Below are positions 53,629 through 63,444 of a stretch of DNA of 64,000 nt, in pieces. A program made the position numbers and the translations under genes. The DNA is taken from positions 2,110,001 to 2,174,000 of the forward strand of contig NZ_CP097322.1 of NCBI RefSeq assembly GCF_023515955.1, in the 5' to 3' direction. Positions within the stretch are counted from its first letter, which is position 1, and every line of letters starts with the position of its first letter. The notes beneath the pieces are model-generated. The model was not told the origin of the DNA. It was given only the letters and a program-made list of their open reading frames with translations, and did not search any database. The DNA comes from Streptomyces sp. RerS4. Its GTDB lineage: Bacteria; Actinomycetota; Actinomycetes; Streptomycetales; Streptomycetaceae.

Positions 53629-54683
53629 CCGCGCTCCCAGAATGCAGGACCGACGGGCTCTTCGAAGTCGCCGTGCGCCTCGAGGAAGCCTTCGTCATTC
53701 ACGCCGATCCGCAGCTGCGGAAGCGCGTGACCGGCCGGGCCGAAGATGACACGGGCGCCGTCGGAGAGGTCGAAGGTGGACTGGTGGCACGGGCAGAGCA
53801 CGTGGTGCGTCTGCTGCTCGTACAGGCTGATCGGGCAGCCGACGTGGGTGCAGATCTTGGAGAAGGCCACGATGCCGTCGTGGGACCACTCCAGTTCCTT
53901 CTTGTCCTTGATGTCCTCCGGCTGGATACGGACGATCATCAGGGCGGCCTTGGCGATCTGCACCTGGAAGTCGTGCTGTTCCTCCTCCAGGCCTTCCGGC
54001 ATGGCGAAGGTCAGCGAACCGACCAGGACGTCCTCGGGACGCAGCGGCTCCATCGTGTTCTGGTTGATGAGCAGCTTGCCCTTGGACCACAGGGTCTTGC
54101 GGAGCTTGTCCTCGGGCAGGGGGCCGAGGTCGCGCATGATCACGAGGGCCGACAGCGGCAGCATGGCCAGCGCGCCGATCATCGTGTTCTTGATCAGGGG
54201 GCGGCGGGCGATGCCGGACTCGTTCGCACCATCGGCGAAGTCCTGCATGACCTGCGCCTTGACCTCCGGCGAAGCGGCGATCTCGTGCCGGTCGTCTGCG
54301 ACCTCCACGTCGGACATCAGGGTGCGGGCCCAGTGGACCGCGCCCGCGCCGATGCAGAACAGAGCCGCGCCCAGGGTCAGACCCAGGGCGAAGTTCAGGG
54401 CGCTCACCTTCCCGAGCGGGAAGATGTAGACGATCTTGTCGACGGGCAGGGTCACGAACGCCGCGATGAAGCCGACCGTGGCCAGCATCGACAGCGTGAA
54501 CAGCATCGCGACCGTACGCTCGGACCGCTTGGCGGCCCGCTCGTCGATGTCCTGGATACGCGGCTTGTGAACCGGGAGGCCGGGGTCGGCGAACGGGTCG
54601 TCCGCGACCGCTACGCCACCGTGGTGCGCGTCGCCCTGCTCGCTCGGCAGGTGCTTGTCTTCGGGAATGTCTTGGCTACTCAT
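53625..54683 (-). CDS. qcrA: cytochrome bc1 complex Rieske iron-sulfur subunit
   Basis: 352 residues, longer than mitochondrial Rieske proteins because of three N-terminal membrane helices (about 60-80, 92-115 and 160-185), an actinobacterial trait. The Rieske cluster ligands are in KICTHVGCPISLYEQQTHHVLCPCHQSTFD, followed by GPAGHALPQL. It passes electrons from menaquinol to QcrC. It overlaps both neighbours by 4 bp (ATGA junctions). Confidence 0.96.
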   Translation of the reverse strand: MSSQDIPEDKHLPSEQGDAHHGGVAVADDPFADPGLPVHKPRIQDIDERAAKRSERTVAMLFTLSMLATVGFIAAFVTLPVDKIVYIFPLGKVSALNFALGLTLGAALFCIGAGAVHWARTLMSDVEVADDRHEIAASPEVKAQVMQDFADGANESGIARRPLIKNTMIGALAMLPLSALVIMRDLGPLPEDKLRKTLWSKGKLLINQNTMEPLRPEDVLVGSLTFAMPEGLEEEQHDFQVQIAKAALMIVRIQPEDIKDKKELEWSHDGIVAFSKICTHVGCPISLYEQQTHHVLCPCHQSTFDLSDGARVIFGPAGHALPQLRIGVNDEGFLEAHGDFEEPVGPAFWERG

Positions 54684-55489
54684 GACTTCTTGGCCTTAGC
54701 GGTGTGGGCCGCGACCCAGACGGCAACAGCGATCAGCGCACCCAGACCGAAGATCCAGCCGAACAGACCCTCGGAGACGGGACCGAGGCCGCCGAGCTTG
54801 AGGCCACCGGGGCTGGTGGACTTCTCGCCGTTGACGTTCTCGAGGTACGCGATGATGTCCTTCTTCTGCTTCTCCGGCATCGTGCTGTCCGGGAAGGAGG
54901 GCATGTTCTGCGGGCCGGTGAGCATGGCCTCGTAGATGTGCTTCGGCGAGACGCCCTCAAGGTTGGGGGCGTACTTGCCGTTCGTCAGCGCGCCACCCTC
55001 GCCGGTGAAGTTGTGGCACTGCGCGCAGTTGTTGCGGAACAGCTCACCACCAGCGGCGATGTCGGCACCCGCGGGGTCGTACTGCTTCTCGGTCGGCGTG
55101 ATCGGGCCGGCGCCGAGCGACGCGATGTACGCCGCGAGCTGGTCGATCTGCGCCTGGTCGTAGACGACCGGCTTCTTCGGCACCTGCGCGCCGGGCTGCT
55201 GGGCGGGCATGCGGCCCGTGCTCACCTGGAAGTCGACCGCCGCGGAGCCGACGCCGACCAGGCTGGGGCCGTCAGAGGATCCCTGACCGCCGGTTCCGTG
55301 GCAGCTTGCGCAGCCCACGGCGTAGAGCTTCTTGCCCTCCTCGATGGCGAGGGACTGGGCGGTTACATCGGCCTGCGCCTTGCTCGCGGGCGCGAAGGCG
55401 GCGTACAGCCCCCCAGTGACCGCCAGCGCGAAGAGTAGAACGACGACCGCCGCCAGCGGATGGCGTCGTCGTGCGGAGAGCTTTTTCAC
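54680..55489 (-). CDS. qcrC: diheme cytochrome c subunit of the bc1 complex
   Basis: 269 residues with an N-terminal signal anchor (HPLAAVVVLLFALAVTGGLYAAFA) and a C-terminal membrane helix (about 238-262). Two c-type heme sites are visible: CASCHG and CAQCHN, with later methionines as ligands. In actinobacteria, which lack soluble cytochrome c, this diheme protein carries electrons directly from the bc1 to the aa3 oxidase within a supercomplex. Its start lies 77 bp after ctaE in the same operon. Confidence 0.96.
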   Translation of the reverse strand: MKKLSARRRHPLAAVVVLLFALAVTGGLYAAFAPASKAQADVTAQSLAIEEGKKLYAVGCASCHGTGGQGSSDGPSLVGVGSAAVDFQVSTGRMPAQQPGAQVPKKPVVYDQAQIDQLAAYIASLGAGPITPTEKQYDPAGADIAAGGELFRNNCAQCHNFTGEGGALTNGKYAPNLEGVSPKHIYEAMLTGPQNMPSFPDSTMPEKQKKDIIAYLENVNGEKSTSPGGLKLGGLGPVSEGLFGWIFGLGALIAVAVWVAAHTAKAKKS

Positions 55490-55566
55490 GGATTACCCCG
55501 GTGTCAGGATCTTCTGCGTCGGTGTTTCTGGATGGAGTGCCGGGCTCGGACCCGGCGACGTGTTCG

Positions 55567-56187
55567 CTACTTGATCAGGTAGATCGTCGCGAAGAGGCCG
55601 ATCCAGACGACATCGACGAAGTGCCAGTAGTAGGACACGACGATGGCCGACGTGGCCTGTTCGTGGGTGAACCTCTTGGCCGCGTACGTCCGGCCGAGGA
55701 CCAGCAGGAAGGCGATGAGACCGCCCGTCACGTGCAGACCGTGGAAGCCGGTGGTCAGGTAGAAGACCGAGCCGTACGGTCCGGACGAGAGCGACATGCC
55801 CTCGTGCTTGACCAGCTCGGTGTACTCGAACACCTGGCCGCCAATGAAGATCGCACCCATGACGAACGTGATGATGAACCACGTCCGGAGCTTCTTCACG
55901 TCACCGCGCTCGGCGGCGAACACGCCGAGCTGGCAGGTGAGCGAGGAAAGCACCAGGATCGTGGTGTTCGTCGCCGAGAAGGGCAGATTCAAGGCCGAGG
56001 CCTGCTCTGTCCAGTACTCGGCGCCCGTCACGGATCGCAGGGTGAAGTACATCGCGAAGAGGGCCGCGAAGAACATCAGCTCGGAACTCAACCAGATGAT
56101 GGTTCCGACGCTGACGAGGTTCGGCCGATTGACCGTCGGGTGCGCGTGCCCGGTATCTACTGTCGTTGCTGTCGCCACGACCGACAT
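55567..56187 (-). CDS. ctaE: cytochrome c oxidase subunit III
   Basis: 206 residues, five membrane helices. Subunit III features are [49 protein letters not shown], and the C-terminal [21 protein letters not shown]. It stabilises the aa3 oxidase. It is the first gene of the ctaE-qcrC-qcrA-qcrB operon, separated from ctaCDF by about 2 kb, the normal actinobacterial arrangement. Confidence 0.96.
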   Translation of the reverse strand: MSVVATATTVDTGHAHPTVNRPNLVSVGTIIWLSSELMFFAALFAMYFTLRSVTGAEYWTEQASALNLPFSATNTTILVLSSLTCQLGVFAAERGDVKKLRTWFIITFVMGAIFIGGQVFEYTELVKHEGMSLSSGPYGSVFYLTTGFHGLHVTGGLIAFLLVLGRTYAAKRFTHEQATSAIVVSYYWHFVDVVWIGLFATIYLIK

Positions 56188-56374
56188 TATGTCGGTCGCT
56201 TATCCCGCCCTCACCCCGGGGGGTGCCGTTCGGAGTGTCAGGGGCGTGTGCAAGGCCCGAACGGCCCATCAGACGAGTGATCGGGAGGCTGTCCGAACCG
56301 ATGTTGACAGCGGGTCGGACGGAGTAGCATCCCGCGCATCATCAGCGTGATTCACGGACACGTGGAGGAACGAA

Positions 56375-56779
56375 ATGCGGGCGACTGCGCGGGTTCTGGT
56401 CTACAGCGACGACGCGGGCACCCGGGAGCAGGTGCGGCTGGCGGCCGGGCGCAGGCCGGCGGCGGACCTGCCGCCGGTGGAGTTCCTGGAGTGCGCCACG
56501 CTTCCGGCGGTTCTCAAGGAGCTCGACGCCGGCGGCGTCGACGTGTGTGTGTTGGACGGCGAGGCGGTCCCGGCCGGGGGCATGGGCGTGTGCCGGCAGA
56601 TCAAGGACGAGATCTTCCGTTGTCCCCCGGTGCTGCTCCTGATGGGGCGCCCCCAGGACGCCTGGTTGGCCACCTGGAGCCGCGCGGACGCGGCGGTGAC
56701 CCTTCCGGTGGATCCGGTCGACTTCCCCGAGGTCCTGGCGGGCCTCCTGCGCGCCCGGCTCTCCTCGAACGCCGCCTGA
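56375..56779 (+). CDS. receiver-like protein lacking the conserved lysine
   Basis: 134 residues. The fold of a response-regulator receiver domain is recognisable: RVLVYSDDAGTREQVRLAAG (acidic pair near residue 11), VDVCVLDGEAVPAGGMGVCRQIK (putative phospho-acceptor Asp) and PPVLLLMGRPQDAW. The C-terminal switch Lys-Pro is replaced by LPVD, so normal phosphorylation signalling is unlikely. There is no output domain. It is divergent from ctaE and convergent with the L,D-transpeptidase gene. The position amid respiratory genes suggests a conserved but unknown role. Confidence 0.72.
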   Translation: MRATARVLVYSDDAGTREQVRLAAGRRPAADLPPVEFLECATLPAVLKELDAGGVDVCVLDGEAVPAGGMGVCRQIKDEIFRCPPVLLLMGRPQDAWLATWSRADAAVTLPVDPVDFPEVLAGLLRARLSSNAA

Positions 56780-56862
56780 CCCACCGCTTGACCCATCGCT
56801 CCCCCGTAGGGCCCCTGCAGGGCCCCACGGTTGACGTTGACGGCACGGTCGGGTGAGCCGAA

Positions 56863-56884
56863 GGGCCGCCGACAACGGCGGCCC
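56863..56884. terminator. hairpin between convergent genes
   Basis: GGGCCGCCG-ACAA-CGGCGGCCC, a perfect 9-bp stem with an ACAA loop, 15 bp before the L,D-transpeptidase stop and 84 bp after the receiver-like gene. It is probably a bidirectional terminator. A second palindrome (GGGCCC-CTGCAG-GGGCCC-like) lies near 56808-56825. Confidence 0.7.
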
Positions 56885-56899
56885 CGAGGCGAAGTCGAC

Positions 56900-58144
56900 C
56901 TAGACCGTGGGCCGCAGGCGGGCCTGGTCGAGGGGGCTGCGGCCTTCCTGGGTGCCCTTCAGGAGGGCGCTGCCCTCACGCCAGTCCTTCCAGTCCATGT
57001 TCCAGTCGCCGTAGCCGTTGCCGAAGGTGTCCATGTCCTCGCCGATGCTGTTGATCACCCTGACGATGTCGCCCTCGGTGATGTTCTCGTAGAACCAGGC
57101 GGCGTTGCCGGTGCTCATGCCGGTGCACCCGTGGCTGACGTTCGCGTAGCCGTGGGAGCCGACGGACCACGGCGCGGCGTGGACGTATTCACCGCTCCAT
57201 GTCACCCGTGTGGCGTAGTAGACGGGCAGGTTGTAGTACTCGCTGCCGCCGATGCCGACGGTGTCGCCACGCATCCGGACGAAGTACTGCTTGCCGAGCA
57301 CCACCTTGACGCCGTTGCGGGTGGAGAAGCCGGGCTTGCCGGTGGTCACCGGAATGGTGTTGATCACTTCGCCGTTGCGCTCGAACGTGAGGTAGTGCGA
57401 GGCGGCGTCGGTGGTGACCTCCACCCGGTCGCCGATCTCCAGTTTCACGGGCTTCGAGGCGGTTCCGTGCAACTCGTCGCCGATCCTGATGCCTTCCAGG
57501 TTGCTCCGTACGGAGACGGTGGTGTGCGCCGGCCAGTAGTCCTTCGGGCGGTAGTGCAGGTTCTTGTCGTCCACCCAGTGCCAGGCGCCCTCGACGCCGC
57601 TGGGCGCGTCGACGACGAGGCCGCGCTCGACGAGGGCCCGTTGGGCCTTGTCCTTGATGGGCTCGCTGAGTTCGGCCGTGAAAGGCTGTCCGACGCCGTA
57701 CGTGCCCTCGTCCGGGCCGAACTCGACCTGGAGGACCTTCTTCGCCGGGGTGGTGTCGAAGGACAGGGTGCGGCGGCCTGACGCGCCGTGTTCGTCCTCG
57801 GTGCCGACGGTGACGGTGTAGTGGACGCCCGCGGCCATGGGGGCGGTGCTGTGCCAGCGGTCGCCCTTCGCGGAGAGTTCACCCGCCAGACGCCGCCCGT
57901 GAGTGTCCACGACGGTCACGTCGGTCAGTCGGGCCCCGGGGGCCTTGGCGGTGACTTCGATCGGCTTGTCGGGGTCCACGGCCCTGCCCGCAGAGGCCCG
58001 GTTGAAGGTGATCTGGTCGCCCGCGTCGTACGGACGGGCGGACAGCGGGTTGTCGTCGGACCCGCAGGCGGTGGCGCCGGCACCAAGGGACGCGACCAGC
58101 AGGGAACAGCCGATGACCGTCCAAAGACGCGGTGAGTGCTTCAT
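56900..58144 (-). CDS. L,D-transpeptidase lipoprotein (Ig-like domains plus YkuD)
   Basis: 414 residues from ATG 58144. A lipoprotein signal (LLVASLGAGATACGSDD) is followed by two Ig-like domains (about 60-250) and a YkuD domain. The YkuD active site is HGYANVSHGCTGMS, with the nucleophilic Cys in SHGC. A tail (FGNGYGDWNMDWKDWREGSALL) follows, as in mycobacterial LdtMt2. It forms 3-3 meso-DAP cross-links in peptidoglycan. It lies between the two cytochrome operons, though nothing links it functionally to them. Confidence 0.93.
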   Translation of the reverse strand: MKHSPRLWTVIGCSLLVASLGAGATACGSDDNPLSARPYDAGDQITFNRASAGRAVDPDKPIEVTAKAPGARLTDVTVVDTHGRRLAGELSAKGDRWHSTAPMAAGVHYTVTVGTEDEHGASGRRTLSFDTTPAKKVLQVEFGPDEGTYGVGQPFTAELSEPIKDKAQRALVERGLVVDAPSGVEGAWHWVDDKNLHYRPKDYWPAHTTVSVRSNLEGIRIGDELHGTASKPVKLEIGDRVEVTTDAASHYLTFERNGEVINTIPVTTGKPGFSTRNGVKVVLGKQYFVRMRGDTVGIGGSEYYNLPVYYATRVTWSGEYVHAAPWSVGSHGYANVSHGCTGMSTGNAAWFYENITEGDIVRVINSIGEDMDTFGNGYGDWNMDWKDWREGSALLKGTQEGRSPLDQARLRPTV

Positions 58145-58196
58145 GGAGCCAACGCTATGAAGATATGACATTTACGGCGCGCGGGGTGACTGCAAA

Positions 58197-58238
58197 CGAG
58201 GGGCCCGGACTCCTCCGAAAAGGTGTCCGGGCCCCTCG
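58197..58238 (-). terminator. terminator of the ctaCDF operon
   Basis: CGAGGGGCCCGGAC and GTCCGGGCCCCTCG form a 14-bp perfect stem with a 14-nt loop, 34 bp after the ctaF stop on the minus strand. Confidence 0.88.
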
Positions 58239-58271
58239 ACGATTCACGGCGGCTGCCGTCGCGTACCGCTC

Positions 58272-58670
58272 TTACTGGTTCTGGTTCTCACCGCGGTAGT
58301 ACTCGTACACCCAGCCCCACAGGCCGATCAGGATGATCGGGGCCGAGAAGTACATGAGCCACCAGCCGAAGACGACACCCATGAACGCGAGCGCGCCACC
58401 GATCGCCAGCGAGAGCGGCTGCCAGCTGTGCGGGGAGAAGAACCCCAGCTCGCCCGCCTCGTCGGCGACGTCGGCCTCCAGGTTGTCCTGGGCCATCTCG
58501 TCCACGCGCTTGGCCGTGAAGGCCAGGTAGTAGCCGATCATGGCGCTCAGGCCGAAGGCCAGCGCGAGCGCGGTGGTTCCGACGGGCTCCTTCGACCACA
58601 CGCCGTACACGACGGTCATGATCAGGATGAAGACGGAGAGCCAGAGGAACATCTTGCCCTGGATCTTCAC
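58272..58670 (-). CDS. ctaF: cytochrome c oxidase subunit IV (actinobacterial type)
   Basis: 132 residues with four membrane helices (about 7-24, 32-52, 85-100 and 104-121) and the conserved [23 protein letters not shown]. Typical small actinobacterial subunit of the aa3 oxidase. Start overlaps the ctaD stop by 4 bp; last gene of ctaC-ctaD-ctaF. Confidence 0.94.
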   Translation of the reverse strand: MKIQGKMFLWLSVFILIMTVVYGVWSKEPVGTTALALAFGLSAMIGYYLAFTAKRVDEMAQDNLEADVADEAGELGFFSPHSWQPLSLAIGGALAFMGVVFGWWLMYFSAPIILIGLWGWVYEYYRGENQNQ

Positions 58671-60400
58671 TTGCCGGCCTCCTTGTCACCGGTCAGCGCC
58701 ATGGTGCCGCCGGCCGCGTGGTCCTCCAGGTGGTCGAGGGCCGCGATCTCGGGGTGGTGCAGGTCGAACGCCGGCGATTCACTGCGGATGCGCGGCAGCG
58801 TGAGGAAGTTGTGCCGCGGCGGCGGGCAGGAGGTCGCCCACTCCAGCGAACGGCCGTAGCCCCACGGGTCGTCGACCTCGATCTTCTTGCCGTACTTCGC
58901 CGTCTTCCAGACGTTGTACATGAACGGCAGCATCGACATGCCCAGCAGGAACGAGCTGATCGTGGAGATCGTGTTCAGCGCGGTGAAGCCGTCGGCGGCC
59001 AGGTAGTCGGCGTAACGACGCGGCATGCCCTCGGCACCCAGCCAGTGCTGGACCAGGAAGGTGCCGTGGAAGCCGATGAACAGCGTCCAGAAGGTGATCT
59101 TGCCGAGGCGCTCGTCCAGCATCTTGCCCGTGAACTTCGGCCACCAGAAGTGGAAGCCGGCGAACATCGCGAAGACCACGGTGCCGAAGACGACGTAGTG
59201 GAAGTGCGCGACGACGAAGTACGAGTCGGAGACGTGGAAGTCCATCGGGGGCGAGGCCAGGATGACGCCGGTCAGACCACCGAAGGTGAAGGTGACCAGG
59301 AAGCCGATCGTCCAGAGCATCGGGGTCTCGAAGGACAACGAGCCCTTCCACATGGTGCCGATCCAGTTGAAGAACTTCACACCGGTCGGTACCGCGATCA
59401 GGAAGGTCATGAAGGAGAAGAACGGCAGCAACACACCACCGGTGACGTACATGTGGTGGGCCCACACCGTCACCGAGAGACCGGCGATCGCGATCGTCGC
59501 GGCGATCAGACCGATGTAACCGAACATCGGCTTGCGCGAGAAGACCGGGATGATCTCGGAGACGATTCCGAAGAACGGCAGCGCGATGATGTACACCTCT
59601 GGGTGTCCGAAGAACCAGAAGAGGTGTTGCCACAGCAGGGCGCCGCCATTGGCCGCGTCGAAGATGTGCGAACCGAACTTACGGTCGGCCTCCAGCGCGA
59701 AGAGCGCGGCGGCCAGCACCGGGAAGGCCAGCAGGACCAGGACACCGGTCAGCAGGACGTTCCAGGTGAAGATCGGCATGCGGAACATCGTCATGCCGGG
59801 GGCGCGCATGCAGATGATCGTGGTGATGAAGTTGACCGAACCGAGGATCGTGCCGAAGCCGGAGAAGGCCAGACCCATGATCCACATGTCGGCGCCGATG
59901 CCCGGCGAGCGGACGGCGTCCGAGAGCGGGGAGTAGGCGAACCAACCGAAGTCGGCGGCGCCGTTCGGCGTCAGGAAGCCGGCCACCGCGATGGTCGAGC
60001 CGAAGAGGTACAGCCAGTACGCGAACATGTTGAGCCGCGGGAACGCCACGTCGGGCGCGCCGATCTGCAGCGGCATGATCCAGTTGGCGAAGCCCGCGAA
60101 GAGCGGGGTGGCGAACATCAGCAGCATGATCGTGCCATGCATGGTGAAGGCCTGGTTGAACTGCTCGTTCGACATGATCTGCGTGCCCGGCCGGGCCAGC
60201 TCGGCGCGCATGAAGAGCGCCAGGAGACCGCCGATCAGGAAGAACACGAACGAGGTGACCAGGTACATCGTGCCGATGGTCTTGTGGTCGGTGGTGGTGA
60301 GCCACTTCACGACCACGTTGCCCGGCTGCTTGCGCCGTACCGGCAGCTCGTTCTCGTACGAGTCGGCGGCGGCACCCTGGGATTCGTTGAGGATGCTCAC
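58667..60400 (-). CDS. ctaD: cytochrome c oxidase subunit I
   Basis: 577 residues, 12 membrane helices. It reduces oxygen to water at the heme a3-CuB centre and pumps protons. CuB/heme ligands are in [20 protein letters not shown] (His-Tyr cross-link pair) and [11 protein letters not shown]; the K and D channel residues are in this normal framework. The C-terminus ends with Asp/Lys-rich residues, as usual. It overlaps ctaC by 4 bp and ctaF by 4 bp. Confidence 0.97.
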   Translation of the reverse strand: MSILNESQGAAADSYENELPVRRKQPGNVVVKWLTTTDHKTIGTMYLVTSFVFFLIGGLLALFMRAELARPGTQIMSNEQFNQAFTMHGTIMLLMFATPLFAGFANWIMPLQIGAPDVAFPRLNMFAYWLYLFGSTIAVAGFLTPNGAADFGWFAYSPLSDAVRSPGIGADMWIMGLAFSGFGTILGSVNFITTIICMRAPGMTMFRMPIFTWNVLLTGVLVLLAFPVLAAALFALEADRKFGSHIFDAANGGALLWQHLFWFFGHPEVYIIALPFFGIVSEIIPVFSRKPMFGYIGLIAATIAIAGLSVTVWAHHMYVTGGVLLPFFSFMTFLIAVPTGVKFFNWIGTMWKGSLSFETPMLWTIGFLVTFTFGGLTGVILASPPMDFHVSDSYFVVAHFHYVVFGTVVFAMFAGFHFWWPKFTGKMLDERLGKITFWTLFIGFHGTFLVQHWLGAEGMPRRYADYLAADGFTALNTISTISSFLLGMSMLPFMYNVWKTAKYGKKIEVDDPWGYGRSLEWATSCPPPRHNFLTLPRIRSESPAFDLHHPEIAALDHLEDHAAGGTMALTGDKEAGK

Positions 60401-61371
60401 AGTTTGTTCGTCTCCGCATTCCGGGCCGGGTCAGTCTGCTTGATGCCGGCCGGCAGGAAGCCGGTCTGCCCCTTCTCCGCCAGCTCCTTCAGGTGCGCCC
60501 GGTACCTCTCCGGAGAGACGACCTTCACGTTGAACAGCATGCGGGAGTGGTCGACACCACAGAGCTCGGCACACTTGCCCATGAAGGTGCCTTCCTGGGT
60601 CGGGGTGACCTCGAAGACATTGGTGTGACCGGGGATGACGTCCTGCTTGAACAGGAAGGGCACCACCCAGAAGGAGTGGATGACGTCGTTCGACGACAGG
60701 ATGAAGCGGACCTTCTCGCCCTTGGGCAGGTAGAGGGTCGGCCCCGGGTTGTTCGTGTCCGGGTTCCGGTCGCCGGGAACGCCCTTCTCGTAGACGCCCT
60801 CGGCGCCCGCGGGGAAGGCCTTGGTGTAGCGGTCCGGCAGGGAGGCGAGTTCCTTCGGAACCTCGCCCGCCTTCGGCGTCGCGGCGTCACCGTCGACGTT
60901 CTCGACGTAGTTGAAGCCCCAGCTCCACTGGAAGCCGATCACGTTGATCGTGTGTGTCGGCTTGGCGGAGAGGGCGAGCAGCTTCGACTCGTCACGCGCG
61001 GTGAAGTAGAAGAGCACCGAGACGATGATGAGCGGGACCACGGTGTACAGCGCCTCGATGGGCATGTTGTACCGGGTCTGCGCGGGGACCTCGATCTTCG
61101 TCCGGCTGCGCCGGTGGAAGATGACGCTCCACATGATCAGGCCCCACACCAGGATGCCCGTGATAAGAGCGGCCGCCCAGGATCCCTGCCACAGGGAGAG
61201 GATGCGAGGCGCCTCCTCCGTGACCGGGGTGGGCATTCCGAGGCGGGGGAAGTCTTTCCAGGTGTACGAGCAACCAGTGGCGGTCGCCAGGACCACGCCC
61301 GCAGTCAGCGCCTGCAGCAGCTTCCGCCGCATCGGGCGCCGCGGCGAGCGGTCGGAGCCGTAGGGACTCAC
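60397..61371 (-). CDS. ctaC: cytochrome c oxidase subunit II
   Basis: 324 residues from GTG 61371. A lipoprotein-type signal ([17 protein letters not shown]) is followed by two membrane helices (about 64-85 and 110-130). The periplasmic CuA domain has [32 protein letters not shown] and the ligand motif [14 protein letters not shown]. It accepts electrons from QcrC. It heads ctaC-ctaD-ctaF. TAGGGT (61477-61482, minus strand) may be the -10 of its promoter. Confidence 0.96.
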   Translation of the reverse strand: MSPYGSDRSPRRPMRRKLLQALTAGVVLATATGCSYTWKDFPRLGMPTPVTEEAPRILSLWQGSWAAALITGILVWGLIMWSVIFHRRSRTKIEVPAQTRYNMPIEALYTVVPLIIVSVLFYFTARDESKLLALSAKPTHTINVIGFQWSWGFNYVENVDGDAATPKAGEVPKELASLPDRYTKAFPAGAEGVYEKGVPGDRNPDTNNPGPTLYLPKGEKVRFILSSNDVIHSFWVVPFLFKQDVIPGHTNVFEVTPTQEGTFMGKCAELCGVDHSRMLFNVKVVSPERYRAHLKELAEKGQTGFLPAGIKQTDPARNAETNKL

Positions 61372-61653
61372 GTAGCGCCTTCCCGAGAGTCTCGGCCCGC
61401 GCGGCCGGCCGCGGCCGTGTTCGGGTCGGTCGCCGGCCCTGACGCAGGCAGGGGTTTGGATGTTTATGCGGACCAAACCCTACTGGACGCTATTTGGGGT
61501 CGCGCGGGGAGGGTGCCCAACGCGCCGCTACTGCCCCCGAAGGGATGGATCCGCCGTACGGGGGACGGTCCATACGGCCCTGAACGGTGGGCTCCGCCGG
61601 ACATCTGACGGCCCCTGACCCCGCCCGGCGGGCGGCCGGGTTAGCGTGGCCGG

Positions 61654-63033
61654 ATGCCCTACTTCGACACCGCGTCCGCCGCCCCGCTGCACCCCGTCGC
61701 CCGGCAGGCGTTGCAGGCCGCACTGGACGAGGGCTGGGCGGACCCGGCCCGGCTGTACCGGGAGGGGCGGCGGGCGCGGCTGTTGCTGGACGCGGCGCGG
61801 GAGGCGGCGGCCGAGGCGGTGGGCTGTCGCCCCGACGAGCTCGCGTTCACTCCTTCGGGGACGCACGCGGTTCACTCGGGGATCGCCGGGGTCCTCGCCG
61901 GGCGGCGCCGCGTCGGCGGGCACCTGGTCGTCTCGGCGGTCGAACACAGTTCTGTCCTGCACGCGGCGGAGGTGCACGCGGCGGCCGGTGGGACGGTGAC
62001 GGAGGTTCCGGTCGACCGGTTCGGCGCGGTGACGCCCGACGGGTACGCGGCCGCGCTCGGCGAGGGCACCGCGCTGGCCTGCCTCCAGTCGGCCAACCAC
62101 GAGGTGGGCACGGTCCAGCCGGTGGCGGAGGTCGCCGGCGTCTGCGCGGAGGCGGGCGTTCCGCTGTTGGTGGACGCGGCGCAATCGCTGGGCTGGGGGC
62201 GGGTGGAGGGCGGCTGGTCGGTGCTGGCCGGCAGCGCGCACAAGTGGGGCGGGCCGGCGGGGGTGGGGCTGCTCGCGGTCCGCAAGGGGGTGCGCTTCGC
62301 GCCCCAAGGCCCGGTCGACGAACGGGAGTCGGGCCGCTCCCCCGGCTTCGTCAACCTGCCGGCGATCGTCGCGGCGGCGGCGTCGCTGCGGGCGGTGCGG
62401 GCGGAGGCGGACACGGAGGCGGCGCGGCTGCGGGTGCTCGTGGACCGGATCCGGCGGCGGGTCGCCCGGCTGGTGCCGGACGTCGAGGTCGTCGGCGACC
62501 CGGACCGGCGGCTGCCGCACCTGGTCACGTTCTCCTGCCTGTACGTCGACGGGGAGACGCTGCTGCACGAGCTGGACCAGGCCGGGTACTCCGTCTCCTC
62601 CGGCTCCTCCTGCACGAGCTCGACGCTGACCCCGAGTCACGTGTTGCGGGCGATGGGGGTGCTGTCGGAGGGGAACGTACGGGTGTCCCTGCCGATCGGT
62701 ACCTCCGCCGACGAGGTCAACGGCTTCCTGGAGGTGCTGCCGGGGGCGGTGGCGGGGGTGCGGGAGAAGCTCGGGGTGGGGGAGCCGCCGTCGGTGGCGC
62801 CGGTGGCGGAGTCCCTGGAGGTGGACGCGCTCGGGTTGCGGTGCCCGCAGCCGGTGATCGAGCTGGCGCGGGCGATCGGTCGGGTGTCGGTCGGCGGCAC
62901 GGTGACCGTCCTCTCGGACGACGAGGTGGCCCGCCTGGACATCCCCGCCTGGTGCACGATCCGCGGCCACGCCTACCTGGGCGAATCCCCAGCCCCAGGC
63001 GGCGCGGCCTACACGGTCCGCCGCCTGCGGTAG
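61654..63033 (+). CDS. cysteine desulfurase fused to TusA sulfur-carrier domain
   Basis: 459 residues. The N-terminal 370 residues are a class V desulfurase: PLP lysine K197 in AGSAHKWGGPAG, catalytic cysteine C320 in SVSSGSSCTSSTLTPSHVL, and motifs FDTASAAPLHPVARQAL, FTPSGTHAVHSG, SAVEHSSVLHAA and LVDAAQSLGW. From about 385 comes a complete TusA domain whose LGLRCPQPVIELARAI gives the CPxP active cysteine C397. One polypeptide could remove sulfur from cysteine and hold it as TusA persulfide for thiolation or cofactor synthesis. It lies just outside the cta operon on the opposite strand. Recipient unknown. Confidence 0.93.
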   Translation: MPYFDTASAAPLHPVARQALQAALDEGWADPARLYREGRRARLLLDAAREAAAEAVGCRPDELAFTPSGTHAVHSGIAGVLAGRRRVGGHLVVSAVEHSSVLHAAEVHAAAGGTVTEVPVDRFGAVTPDGYAAALGEGTALACLQSANHEVGTVQPVAEVAGVCAEAGVPLLVDAAQSLGWGRVEGGWSVLAGSAHKWGGPAGVGLLAVRKGVRFAPQGPVDERESGRSPGFVNLPAIVAAAASLRAVRAEADTEAARLRVLVDRIRRRVARLVPDVEVVGDPDRRLPHLVTFSCLYVDGETLLHELDQAGYSVSSGSSCTSSTLTPSHVLRAMGVLSEGNVRVSLPIGTSADEVNGFLEVLPGAVAGVREKLGVGEPPSVAPVAESLEVDALGLRCPQPVIELARAIGRVSVGGTVTVLSDDEVARLDIPAWCTIRGHAYLGESPAPGGAAYTVRRLR

Positions 63034-63078
63034 CCCTGGCCGGGCGGCACGGGCGCCGCTGCGCGGGGCTGTCTCCCC

Positions 63079-63345
63079 GCCCCGCCCTCTCTCCATCCCC
63101 CGGACTCCGTCCGGGGCCGCCAGCCGGGACTCCGCCCCGGCCCCCTACGGGGGCTCCGCCCCCGAACCCCCGCGCCTCAAACGCCGGCGAGGCTGAATTT
63201 CCGCCCGACAGATCCAGCCCCGCCGGCACCCCTCCAGCCGGGCCGGCACCCCCCAGCCCCGCCGGCGTTTGAGGCGCGGGGTCTGGGGCGGAGCCCCGGC
63301 TGGGGGTCCCCCCGGACGGAGTCTGGGGGATGGAGGAAGGGCGGG
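63079..63345. repeat. large intergenic palindrome between convergent genes
   Basis: 63168-63188 (CCCCGCGCCTCAAACGCCGGC) and 63261-63281 are exact 21-bp inverted copies, and outer sequence (63079-63130 against 63300-63345, with CTCCATCCCCC and GGACTCCGTCCGGGG in both) continues the symmetry. The whole unit is about 265 bp with an inner 72-bp loop. The 411-bp gap 63034-63444 holds no gene. It likely terminates transcription from both sides and belongs to a repeat family common in Streptomyces. Confidence 0.85.
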
Positions 63346-63444
63346 TAGGGGACGGCCCCGCGCAGCGGCAAACCCGACGACGGACCTCAGCCACGGCCCC
63401 GGACCCCGCCCGGTCGACGGACGGAGTCCGTCAAAAGGAGCGGG

